A program made the position numbers and the translations under genes. Below are positions 1-12,600 of a DNA stretch of 64,000 bases, one piece after another. This DNA comes from Tenacibaculum todarodis (GTDB lineage: Bacteria > Bacteroidota > Bacteroidia > Flavobacteriales > Flavobacteriaceae): the NCBI RefSeq assembly GCF_001889045.1, contig NZ_CP018155.1, positions 1,049,001 through 1,113,000 of the forward strand. Reading direction: 5' to 3'. The notes under the pieces are model-generated. The model was not told the origin of the DNA and made no database searches. It saw nothing but the letters and a program-made list of their open reading frames with translations. Within the stretch, counting starts at the first letter, position 1, and every line of letters begins with the position of its first letter.

Positions 1-3000
1 ATCACTTGCCGTTACTTCCGCTAGGTTCGTGTATTCTCCTGTAGCATTAATCGTTGCTTCAATAACTAAGGTTACCGTTGCTTGATTCGCTATGCTTCCA
101 ATTGTCCAAACCCCTGTGTTGGTATCGTAACTTCCTTGACTTGCAGTGTTATTTGTTAACGTGTATCCTGTTGGGATTTGATCCGTTACCACAACGCCTG
201 GTGCTTCGTTTGGTCCGTTGTTGTTTACTGAAATTGTAAATTCAACCGTATCGCCTGGACTTGGTGTTGTGCTATTATCTGCATCAACGGTGATTGCTGA
301 TGTTTTGTCTAAACTGATGTCTGAGGTTGGTTGTACACCATCGTCTCCTGGGATTTCTCCATCTCCATCGTCTTCATCGTCTGGATCGTTTTCTACGTTT
401 CCATCATTGTCTGTATCTACGCCATTGTTTGGTGTAGAATCTGGATCGAAATTATCACTTGCCGTTACTTCAGCTAAGTTCGTGTATTCTCCTGTTGCAT
501 TAATCGTTGCTGTGATTGTTAGTGTTACTGTTGCTTGGTTTGCTATGGTTCCAATTGTCCAAACTCCTGTGTTGGTATCGTAACTTCCTTGACTTGGCGT
601 ATTACCTGTCATGGTATATCCATCTGGTAATTCATCCGTTACCACAACGCCTGGTGCTTCGTTTGGTCCGTTGTTGTTTACTGAAATTGTAAACTCAACC
701 GTATCGCCTGGACTTGGTGTTGTACTTGCATCTGCATCGTTCGTAATTGCTGATGTTTTGTCTAAACTGATATCCGACGTTGGTTGTACGCCATCGTCTC
801 CTGGTAATTCTCCATCTCCATCGTCTTCATCGTCTGGATCGTTTTCTACGTTTCCATCATTGTCTGTATCTACGCCATTGTTTGGGGTTGAATCTGGATC
901 GAAGTTATCACTTGCCGTTACTTCCGCTAGGTTCGTGTATTCTCCTGTTGCATTAATCGTTGCTGTGATTACTAAGGTTACCGTTGCTTGGTTTGCTATC
1001 GTTCCAATGGTCCAAATTCCTGTGTTGGTATCGTAACTTCCTTGACTTGCAGTGTTATTGGTTAACGTGTATCCTGTTGGTATTTGATCCGTTACCACAA
1101 CGCCTGGTGCTTCATTCGGGCCGTTGTTGTTTACTGAAATTGTAAACTCAACCGTGTCGCCTGGACTTGGTGTGGTGCTATTATCCGCATCAACCGTAAT
1201 CGCTGATGTTTTATCTAAACTGATATCCGACGTTGGTTGTACGCCATCGTCTCCTGGTAATTCTCCATCTCCATCGTCTTCATCGTCAGGATCGTTTTCT
1301 ACATTTCCATCATTGTCTGTATCTACGCCATTGTTTGGTGTAGAATCTGGATCGAAGTTATCACTTGCCGTTACTTCAGCTAAGTTCGTGTATTCTCCTG
1401 TTGCATTAATCGTTGCTGTGATTGTTAAGGTTACCGTTGCTTGATTCGCTATGGTTCCAATTGTCCAAACTCCTGTGTTGGTATCGTAACTTCCTTGACT
1501 TGGCGTATTACCTGTCATGGTATATCCATCTGGTAATTCATCCGTTACCACAACGCCTGGTGCTTCGTTCGGGCCGTTGTTGTTTACTGAAATTGTAAAC
1601 TCAACCGTGTCGCCTGGACTTGGTGTGGTGCTATTATCCGCATCAACGGTGATTGCTGATGTTTTGTCTAAACTGATATCTGAGGTTGGTTGTACGCCAT
1701 CGTCTCCTGGTAATTCTCCATCTCCATCATCTTCATCGTCTGGATCGTTTTCTACGTTTCCATCATTGTCCGTATCTACGCCATTGTTTGGGGTAGAATC
1801 TGGATCGAAGTTATCACTTGCCGTTACTTCCGCTAGGTTCGTATACTCTCCTGTTGCATTAATCGTTGCTGTGATTGTTAGTGTTACTGTTGCTTGGTTT
1901 GCTATCGTTCCGATGGTCCAAACTCCTGTGTTGCTATCGTAACTTCCTTGACTTGCAGTGTTATTGGTTAACGTGTATCCTGTTGGGATTTGATCCGTTA
2001 CCACAACGCCTGGTGCTTCGTTCGGGCCGTTGTTGTTTACTGAAATTGTAAACTCAACCGTGTCGCCTGGACTTGGTGTTCCACTATTATCCGCATCAAC
2101 GGTGATTGCTGATGTTTTGTCTAAACTGATATCTGAGGTTGGTTGTACACCATCGTCTCCTGGTAATTCCCCGTCTCCATCATCTTCATCATCTGCATCG
2201 TCTTCTACATTTCCATCATTGTCCGTATCTACGCCATTGTTTGGGGTTGAATCTGGATCAAAGTTATCACTTGCCGTTACTTCCGCTAGGTTCGTATACT
2301 CTCCTGTTGCATTAATCGTTGCTGTGATTGTTAGTGTTACTGTTGCTTGGTTTGCTATCGTTCCGATTGTCCAAACTCCTGTGTTGCTATCGTAACTTCC
2401 TTGACTTGCAGTGTTATTGGTTAACGTGTATCCTGTTGGGATTTGATCCGTTACCACAACGCCTGGTGCTTCGTTCGGGCCGTTGTTGTTTACTGATATG
2501 GTAAACTCAACCGTATCGCCTGGACTTGGTGTTGTACTTGCATCTGCATCGTTCGTAATTGCTGATGTTTTGTCTAAACTGATATCTGAGGTTGGTTGTA
2601 CACCATCGTCTCCTGGTAATTCCCCGTCTCCATCATCTTCATCGTCTGGATCGTTTTCTACGTTGCCATCATTGTCTGTATCAACACCATTGTTTGGGGT
2701 TGAATCTGGATCAAAGTTATCACTTGCCGTTACTTCCGCTAGGTTCGTATACTCTCCTGTTGCATTAATCGTTGCTGTGATTGTTAGTGTTACTGTTGCT
2801 TGGTTTGCTATCGTTCCGATTGTCCAAACTCCTGTGTTGCTATCGTAACTTCCTTGACTTGCAGTGTTATTGGTTAACGTGTATCCTGTTGGGATTTGAT
2901 CCGTTACCACAACGCCTGGTGCTTCGTTCGGGCCGTTGTTGTTTACTGATATGGTAAACTCAACCGTATCGCCTGGACTTGGTGTTGTACTTGCATCTGC

Positions 3001-6000
3001 ATCGTTCGTAATTGCTGATGTTTTGTCTAAACTGATATCTGAGGTTGGTTGTACACCATCGTCTCCTGGTAATTCCCCGTCTCCATCATCTTCATCGTCT
3101 GGATCGTTTTCTACGTTGCCATCATTGTCTGTATCAACACCATTGTTTGGGGTTGAATCTGGATCAAAGTTATCACTTGCCGTTACTTCCGCTAGGTTCG
3201 TATACTCTCCTGTTGCATTAATCGTTGCTGTGATTGTTAGTGTTACTGTTGCTTGGTTTGCTATCGTTCCAATGGTCCAAATTCCTGTGTTGCTATCGTA
3301 ACTTCCTTGACTTGCAGTGTTATTTGTTAAGGTATATCCTGTTGGTATTTGATCCGTTACCACAACGCCTGGTGCTTCATTCGGGCCATTGTTGTTTACG
3401 GAAATTGTAAACTCAACCGTATCGCCTGGACTTGGGGTTGTGCTATTATCGGCATCAAAGGTGATTGCTGATGTTTTGTCTAAACTGATGTCTGAAGTTG
3501 GTTGTACTCCATCGTCTCCTGGGATTTCTCCATCGCCATCATCTTCATCATCTGCATCGTCTTCTACATTTCCATCATTGTCCGTATCTACGCCATTGTT
3601 TGGTGTAGAATCTGGATCGAAGTTATCACTTGCCGTTACTTCAGCTAAGTTCGTGTATTCTCCTGTTGCATTAATCGTTGCTGTGATTGTTAAGGTTACC
3701 GTTGCTTGATTCGCTATGGTTCCAATTGTCCAAACTCCTGTGTTGGTATCGTAACTTCCTTGACTTGCGGTGTTATTTGTTAACGTGTATCCTGTTGGGA
3801 TTTGATCCGTTACCACAACGCCTGGTGCTTCGTTTGGTCCGTTGTTGTTTACGGAAATTGTAAACTCAACCGTGTCGCCTGGACTTGGTGTGGTGCTATT
3901 ATCCGCATCAACCGTAATCGCTGATGTTTTGTCTAAACTGATATCCGACGTTGGTTGTACGCCATCGTCTCCTGGCTCTTCTCCATCTCCATCATCTTCA
4001 TCATCTGGATCGTTTTCTACGTTGCCATCATTGTCCGTATCTACGCCATTGTTTGGGGTTGAATCTGGATCGAAGTTATCACTTGCCGTTACTTCCGCTA
4101 AGTTCGTGTATTCTCCTGTTGCATTAATCGTTGCTGTGATTACTAAGGTTACCGTTGCTTGATTCGCTATGGTTCCAATTGTCCAAACCCCTGTGTTGGT
4201 ATCGTAACTTCCTTGACTTGGTGTGTTGTCTGTTAAGGTATATCCTGTTGGGATTTGATCCGTTACCACAACGCCTGGTGCTTCATTCGGGCCATTGTTG
4301 TTTACTGAAATTGTAAACTCAACCGTATCGCCTGGACTTGGTGTGGTGCTATTATCCGCATCAACCGTAATCGCTGATGTTTTGTCTAAACTGATGTCTG
4401 AGGTTGGTTGTACGCCATCGTCTCCTGGTAATTCTCCATCTCCATCATCTTCATCATCGGGATCGTTTTCTACATTTCCATCATTGTCCGTATCTACGCC
4501 ATTGTTTGGTGTAGAATCTGGATCGAAGTTATCACTTGCCGTTACTTCCGCTAGGTTCGTATACTCTCCTGTTGCATTAATCGTTGCTGTGATTGTTAAG
4601 GTTACCGTTGCTTGGTTTGCTATCGTTCCAATGGTCCAAATTCCTGTGTTGCTATCGTAACTTCCTTGACTTGGCGTATTACCTGTCATGGTATATCCAT
4701 CTGGTAATTCATCCGTTACCACAACGCCTGGTGCTTCGTTTGGTCCGTTGTTGTTTACTGAAATTGTAAACTCAACCGTATCGCCTGGACTTGGTGTGGT
4801 ACTTGCATCTGCATCGTTCGTAATTGCTGATGTTTTGTCTAAACTGATATCCGACGTTGGTTGTACGCCATCGTCTCCTGGTAATTCTCCATCTCCATCA
4901 TCTTCATCGTCTGGATCGTTTTCTACATTTCCATCATTGTCCGTATCTACGCCATTGTTTGGGGTTGAATCTGGATCGAAGTTATCACTTGCCGTTACTT
5001 CGGCTAAGTTCGTGTATTCTCCTGTTGCATTAATCGTTGCTGTGATTGTTAAGGTTACCGTTGCTTGATTCGCTATGGTTCCAATTGTCCAAACTCCTGT
5101 GTTGGTATCGTAACTTCCTTGACTTGCAGTGTTGTCTGTTAAGGTATATCCTGTTGGGATTTGATCCGTTACCACAACGCCTGGTGCTTCGTTTGGTCCG
5201 TTGTTGTTTACTGAAATTGTAAACTCAACCGTATCGCCTGGACTTGGTGTGGTGCTATTATCTGCATCAACGGTGATTGCTGATGTTTTGTCTAAACTGA
5301 TATCCGACGTTGGTTGTACGCCATCGTCTCCTGGTAATTCTCCATCTCCATCATCTTCATCGTCTGGATCGTTTTCTACGTTGCCATCATTGTCTGTATC
5401 TACGCCATTGTTTGGGGTTGAATCTGGATCGAAGTTATCACTTGCCGTTACTTCGGCTAAGTTCGTGTATTCTCCTGTTGCATTAATCGTTGCTGTGATT
5501 GTTAAGGTTACCGTTGCTTGATTCGCTATGGTTCCAATTGTCCAAACTCCTGTGTTGGTATCGTAACTTCCTTGACTTGCAGTGTTGTCTGTTAAGGTAT
5601 ATCCTGTTGGGATTTGATCCGTTACCACAACGCCTGGTGCTTCGTTTGGTCCGTTGTTGTTTACTGAAATTGTAAACTCAACCGTATCGCCTGGACTTGG
5701 TGTGGTGCTATTATCTGCATCAACGGTGATTGCTGATGTTTTGTCTAAACTAATATCCGACGTTGGTTGTACGCCATCGTCTCCTGGTAATTCTCCATCT
5801 CCATCATCTTCATCGTCTGGATCGTTTTCTACGTTGCCATCATTGTCTGTATCTACGCCATTGTTTGGGGTTGAATCTGGATCGAAGTTATCACTTGCCG
5901 TTACTTCGGCTAAGTTCGTGTATTCTCCTGTTGCATTAATCGTTGCTGTGATTACTAAGGTTACCGTTGCTTGATTCGCTATGGTTCCAATTGTCCAAAC

Positions 6001-6663
6001 TCCTGTGTTGGTATCGTAACTTCCTTGACTTGCAGTGTTACTTGTTAAGGTATATCCTGTTGGTATTTGATCCGTTACCACAACGCCTGGTGCATCATTC
6101 GGGCCATTGTTGTTTACGGAAATTGTAAACTCAACCGTATCGCCTGGACTTGGTGTGGTGCTATTATCCGCATCAACCGTAATTGCTGATGTTTTGTCTA
6201 AACTGATGTCTGAGGTTGGTTGTACGCCATCGTCTCCTGGTAATTCTCCATCTCCATCGTCTTCATCGTCTGGATCGTTTTCTACATTACCATCATTGTC
6301 CGTATCTACGCCATTGTTTGGGGTTGAATCTGGATCGAAGTTATCACTTGCCGTTACTTCAGCTAAGTTCGTGTATTCTCCTGTTGCATTAATCGTTGCT
6401 GTGATTGTTAAGGTTACCGTTGCTTGATTCGCTATGGTTCCAATGGTCCAAATTCCTGTGTTGCTATCGTAACTTCCTTGACTTGCAGTGTTATTGGTTA
6501 ACGTGTATCCTGTTGGTATTTGATCCGTTACCACAACGCCTGGTGCATCGTTTGGTCCATTATTGTTTACGGAAATTGTAAACTCAACCGTATCGCCTGG
6601 ACTTGGTGTGGTGCTATTATCCGCATCAACCGTAATCGCTGATGTTTTGTCTAAACTGATGTC
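1..6663 (-). repeat. 453-bp tandem repeat array (DUF11 units)
   Basis: Near-identical 453-bp units encode 151 residues each; about 14.7 copies are visible and the array continues past the left edge. The units starting near 2483 and 2936 look identical, while others differ by small patches shuffled between copies, as expected from gene conversion or unequal crossing-over. Each unit contains one DUF11 domain plus the Asp-rich linker. Confidence 0.95.
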
Positions 6664-9600
6664 TGAGGCATCATCAATTCCTCCGCCTGGAGTATTATTT
6701 GCTTCATCATCTTCACTTTGATCTCCGTCATCATTATTGGGAGTAGAATCTGGATCAAAATTATTACTTTTTGTAACTTGAGTTATATTTTCATATTCAC
6801 CTGAAGCTTTAATTGTAGCTATAATATTTAAGGTCGCTGTTTGTTGATTAGTAATAGTACCAACATTCCATAAACCTGTATTATTATCAAAAGAACCAAC
6901 ATCTGCATTTGCACTAACAAATTCATATCCATCTGGTAAATGATCTTCAACTTCAACTCCATTTGCATCGCTTGGTCCATCATTATTTAATTTTATAACA
7001 AATGTTACCGTATCAAAAGGTGTAAATGTTGTACTTGCATCTGCATCTGTTGTTAATTCAGAAGTTTTAGTTAAACTTAAATCTGAAACCGAAGAAACCG
7101 CAATATAAACAGTAGCTTGATCACAATCTTGTGGTGTACCATTATCACATATTTCATATACAAATGCATCTGTTCCTGTAAATGTTGGACTTGTTGGAGT
7201 ATAACTAAACTCTCCATTTGCCATTAATTGTACTGTACCATTTGTTGGTCCTGAAACTGGATTTATATTAACCGTTTGTGTATTTCCCTCAGGATCAAAA
7301 TCATTATTTAAAACATTTCCAGTAATTGTTCTGTCTGGAACAGTAATATACGCATCATCATTTGCTATTGTAACATTTTCAATTTCATCTGAAATTACAG
7401 TTATTGTAACAGTAGTTTCATCACATAACGATGGTGTACCATCATCACAAATTGTATAAGAAAATGTGTCTTCACCAATAAAACCATTAGTTGGATTATA
7501 AGTATATGTTCCATTAGGGTTTATTGATACTGTTCCGTTTGAAGGGTTTGTATTACTTGTTACTGTTATATTGTTTCCATCTACATCAAAATCATTATTT
7601 AAAACAGTACCTGTAACTTGTGTATTTTCTTTGGTAATATTTGTATCCGGATTTGCAATTGGTGGTAAGTTATTATTGCTTCCTTCAGGTAAAACTTCAA
7701 TATAAACTGTTGCTGTATCAGTCGCTAGCGGGTTTCCATCATCTACAATTGTATAAGTAAAACTATCTTCTCCAACATAATTTGCTGGTGCTGTATATGT
7801 ATATTCTCCTGTTATAGCATTAATATTAACTGTAACACCTTGCGCTGTTGTTACTGTTGTTGAAGTTACGGTTTGTGTATCTCCTTCAAAATCTTCATCA
7901 TTTGTTAAAACATTTCCTGAGACACTTTGATTTTCATATACAAAATTGAAATCATTTACAGCAAGCGTACAATTTTCTAAAATAGTAACCTCTTGTGTTT
8001 GTTCACACCCATAATCATCAGTTATTGTTACAGTATAAGTTCCTGCTTCTAAATTGTTAAATACTCCTGTGTTTTGAGCTGTTTGATTTCCAGTAATAAG
8101 GTAAGAATAAGGCGCTTTTCCACCTTCTGCAAGAATAGTAACTGATCCTGTTCCTGCACATGAAATATCTTCCTGGCTAGAAATAGAAGCTGATAAAGCT
8201 GCAGTAACTCCTAAAATCTCATAACTTTCTGTTGCTTCACATCCATTTAAGTCTTTTGCTATAACGATATAATTTCCTGCTCCTAAATTACTAATTACTG
8301 CTGTTGTTGCCGTAAATCCGTTTGGACCTGTCCATGAATATGTATAATCAGACGATGAACCTACCGTTCCTCCTGTGGTACTTGCTGTTAACTGCCCTGT
8401 AGTATCACCAAAACAAACAACATTAGCCATATTAGTTGAAATACTTACTTCTACAATTGCATCTGGTTCTGTAATTTCTCTTGATAAATTTGCTGTACAT
8501 CCTTTTGAGTCGGTTACTACAACATTATAAGTACCATCTTCTAGAGAAATTAAATTTTTATTTGAAGAAGTAAATCCATTAGGACCTGTCCAAGAATATG
8601 TATAATCCAAAGTTCCTCCAGTTACGGTTAATTCAATAGAACCGTCATTACCGTTTTTACATGATACTGGGTTTATTGCAGCTCCTAAACTAAGTAAGTT
8701 CGGTTCGGTTATTGTTATTGTTTTATTTGTAGGACAAGCTTGTGAATCTATTATTGATACTGTATAAACACCTGCTAATAATCCTGTTAATTGATCTGTA
8801 GTATTGTTTGATGCTGTTGTTGTTTGTAATGTCGTACCTGAAGCGTCTTTCCATGTATAAGTAAATGGTGCTGTACCATTAGAAACAGTTGCTGTTGCTG
8901 TTGAGCTTTCTCCATTACAAAATATTTCTGTAAAGGTAGCTTCTAAACTAATTGTACAGTTTATAGCATTGATTGTAACAGTATCCATTGCTGTACAGTC
9001 ATTTTCATCTGTTACAGTTACCGTATAATCTCCTGGTAATAAACCAGAAACTGTTTGTGTTGTTCCTACTGAAGTATTACTACTATTTACCCATGAGTAT
9101 GTATAATCTGTTGTTCCTCCTGTTGGAGTTGCTGTTACACTTCCTTCAGTTCCATTTAAAGTTAATTGATGCGATACTACACTTGCATTAGCAACCAATA
9201 CTTCACTTGGTTCTGTAATAGTAACGGTTGCTTCAGAAAAACATCCTTTTGAATCTGTTACTTTTACTGTATAAACTCCTGTTGGAACTCCTGATAAAGT
9301 TGCAGAATTTGTTCCAACTGAACTATTAGATGAATTTGTCCACGCATAAATTAAAGGTGGATTTAACGCTGTAACCGATGCCACAGCAGAACCTGTACTT
9401 TCTCCTTTACACCCTACTGGTGTTGGTATAACTGAATCAATAACTACTGCTGTATTACAGTTATAAGGATTAATAACAGCTGTATCTGTTGCAGTACACC
9501 CGAAAGAATCAGTTATTGTCACTAAATAACTTCCAGGCGGTACATTTGATACGGTTTCAGTGTTATAAATTCCCCCCTGTGAAGATCCATCAGATTCTAA

Positions 9601-12600
9601 TTCTACCAAATCCCATACATAAGTAAAAGTACCTGAACCTCCAGATGGACTTGCGGTTAAAGTTCCATCATTAAAATCTACTCCTGTTTCATCTGTAGCT
9701 GTAGCTATAACTTCAACTAACGCTGGTTCTGTAATTGTTACTGTTGTTGTTGTTTCACAATCTTTACTATCTTTTATTGTAATTGTATGCAATCCTGCTG
9801 ATAAATCTGTTGCGGTTGCACTTGTTGAAGCACTATTATCCCAAGAATACGTATAACTTCCATTTCCTCCCGAAACAGTTACCGTTGCTGATCCGTTTGA
9901 TTCACCTTTACAAACTACAGGACTATTTTCTACTGCGGTTGCTATTAAAGCTAACGCTGGTTCTGTAATTGTTACTGTAGCTGTAGTTTCACAATCTTTG
10001 CTATCTTTTATTGTAATTGTATGCAATCCTGCTGATAAATCTGTTGCGGTTGCACTTGTTGAAGCACTATTATCCCAAGAATACGTATAACTTCCATTTC
10101 CTCCTGAAGCCGTTACCGTTGCTGATCCGTTTGATTCACCTTTACAAACTACTGGACTATTTTCTACTGCCGTTGCTGTTAAAGCTAACGCTGGTTCTGA
10201 TATCGTTACCGTAGTTGTTGTTTCACAATCTTTACTATCTTTTATTGTAATTGTATGCAATCCTGCTGATAAATCTGTTGCGGTTGCACTTGTTGAAGCA
10301 CTATTATCCCAAGAATACGTATAACTTCCATTTCCTCCCGAAACAGTTACCGTTGCTGATCCGTTTGATTCACCTTTACAAACTACAGGACTATTTTCTA
10401 CTGCGGTTACTATTAAAGCTAACGCTGGTTCTGTAATTGTTACTGTAGCTGTAGTTTCACAATCTTTGCTATCTTTTATTGTAATTGTATGCAATCCTGC
10501 TGATAAATCTGTTGCGGTTGCACTTGTTGAAGCACTATTATCCCAAGAATACGTATAACTTCCATTTCCTCCTGAAGCCGTTACCGTTGCTGATCCATTT
10601 GATTCACCTTTACAAACTACTGGGCTGTTTTCTACTGCCGTTGCTGTTAAAGCTAACACTGGTTCTGATATCGTTACCGTAGTTGTTGTTTCACAATCTT
10701 TACTATCTTTTATTGTAATTGTATGCAATCCTGCTGATAAATCTGTTGCAGTTGCACTGGTTGAAGCACTATTATCCCAAGAATACGTATAACTTCCATT
10801 TCCTCCTGAAACAGTTACCGTTGCTGATCCGTTTGATTCACCTTTACAAACTACAGGACTATTTTCTACTGCGGTTGCTGTTAAAGCTAACGCTGGTTCT
10901 GATATCGTTACCGTAGTTGTTGTTTCACAATCTTTACTATCTTTTATTGTAATTGTATGCAATCCTGCTGATAAATCTGTTGCAGTTGCACTGGTTGAAG
11001 CACTATTATCCCAAGAATACGTATAACTTCCATTTCCTCCTGAAACAGTTACCGTTGCTGATCCGTTTGATTCACCTTTACAAACTACAGGACTATTTTC
11101 TACTGCGGTTGCTATTAAAGCTAACGCTGGTTCTGATATCGTTACCGTAGTTGTTGTTTCACAATCTTTACTATCTTTTATTGTAATTGTATGCAATCCT
11201 GCTGATAAATCTGTTGCAGTTGCACTGGTTGAAGCACTATTATCCCAAGAATACGTATAACTTCCATTTCCTCCTGAAACAGTTACCGTTGCTGATCCGT
11301 TTGATTCACCTTTACAAACTACAGGACTATTTTCTACTGCGGTTGCTGTTAAGGCAACCGGCTCTACTACCGTGAAGTCTTCAGTTGCAAACATACAACC
11401 TTGAGCATCAGTAACTGTAACACTATAATCACCAGCAGATAATCCTGAAATATTTTGTGTTGTTTCTCCATTACTCCATTCAAATTGATAAGATCCATAA
11501 CCTTCAGAAACAGAAATATTAATTGCTCCATTACTTTCTCCATTACAAGTTACAGGTGTAATAGTTTCAGATATTTCGATTGGACTTGGTAGATTTAAAA
11601 AGCCTTCATCAACTATAGCAGGTAATATACATCCATTATCAAAAGTTCCTTCATAAGTTAATTCAGCTTTAAAAGTTCCTGTAAAATCATTGATTCCTGT
11701 ATAATCAAAAGTTCCTGATAATTGGTTAGAAGTACCAACTTCTACATTATTTAAATAAAACACCCAAGAATAATCATTTGCTGCAGCCGTACAACCCGAT
11801 TGATCTATAACTCCAGAATAATTTATGGAAGTATTACATTCATCCCTAGAAATTGAAGCTGTAGCTTCAGGACATGGTACACACACTTCCGGATTTATAA
11901 ATACTCTATTTTCAATACTACAATCAGAGTTTATATAATTAATTGTTGAAGTTCCTGGATCAGAAATCCCACAAGCTTCAACTGTAGAAACAATTGAATA
12001 ATTTAAAATTACAGATTCATTTGCAACTCTATCAATAAACCAATCTATTTCTTGCGCTGTTGAAGTAAAAGTCCCCTTACTAGATGATAATGAGTTTGGC
12101 ACAATTTGAAATTCACTAGAAATTACATCATTTACCAATGACTCTCCAGGTAAGGGTGTCGCTGCGGCGATTAACTGTCCTAAAATTTGATTATAAATAT
12201 TTGATAAATCCGCAGCATCATCTGTATAATATGCTCCTGCATTTTGAATTCTATCTAACGTATGTCTTGATACATTTTCTTGGTCATTACTAAGAGTTCC
12301 TGTAAAACCTACCGTAAATATATTTTGATCGTAAGTTTCTCCATTTACAGTAATTGTTTCTATATCATCAGCTGCAGTAAAAGCTCTTGTTTGACATGCT
12401 GTATCAAGAGTAGTATCACTACATTGACCATCTCCAGTAACATTTGTTCCTAAACCATTGTGCCATCTTGCTACACCATCTGTAAATAAAATAATGCTTC
12501 TAGATGTTCTACAGTTAAATGTGGCTTGAGGAGCCGGAGGAGATAAAATCTCTTTTGCTTTTATTAAAGCATCTTCAAAGTTTGTTGATCCGCCTGTGGT

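Noticed and set aside
218-6427. Series of plus-strand ORFs of 106-141 codons repeated every 453 bp
   Set aside because: They are antisense shadows of the minus-strand DUF11 repeats; the minus frame is open without a stop from 13035 to 1 and encodes a clear signal peptide and domains.
9783-11375. Plus-strand Leu-rich ORFs repeated every 234 bp
   Set aside because: Antisense shadows of the SprB repeats, starting at TTG codons, without independent coding signs.
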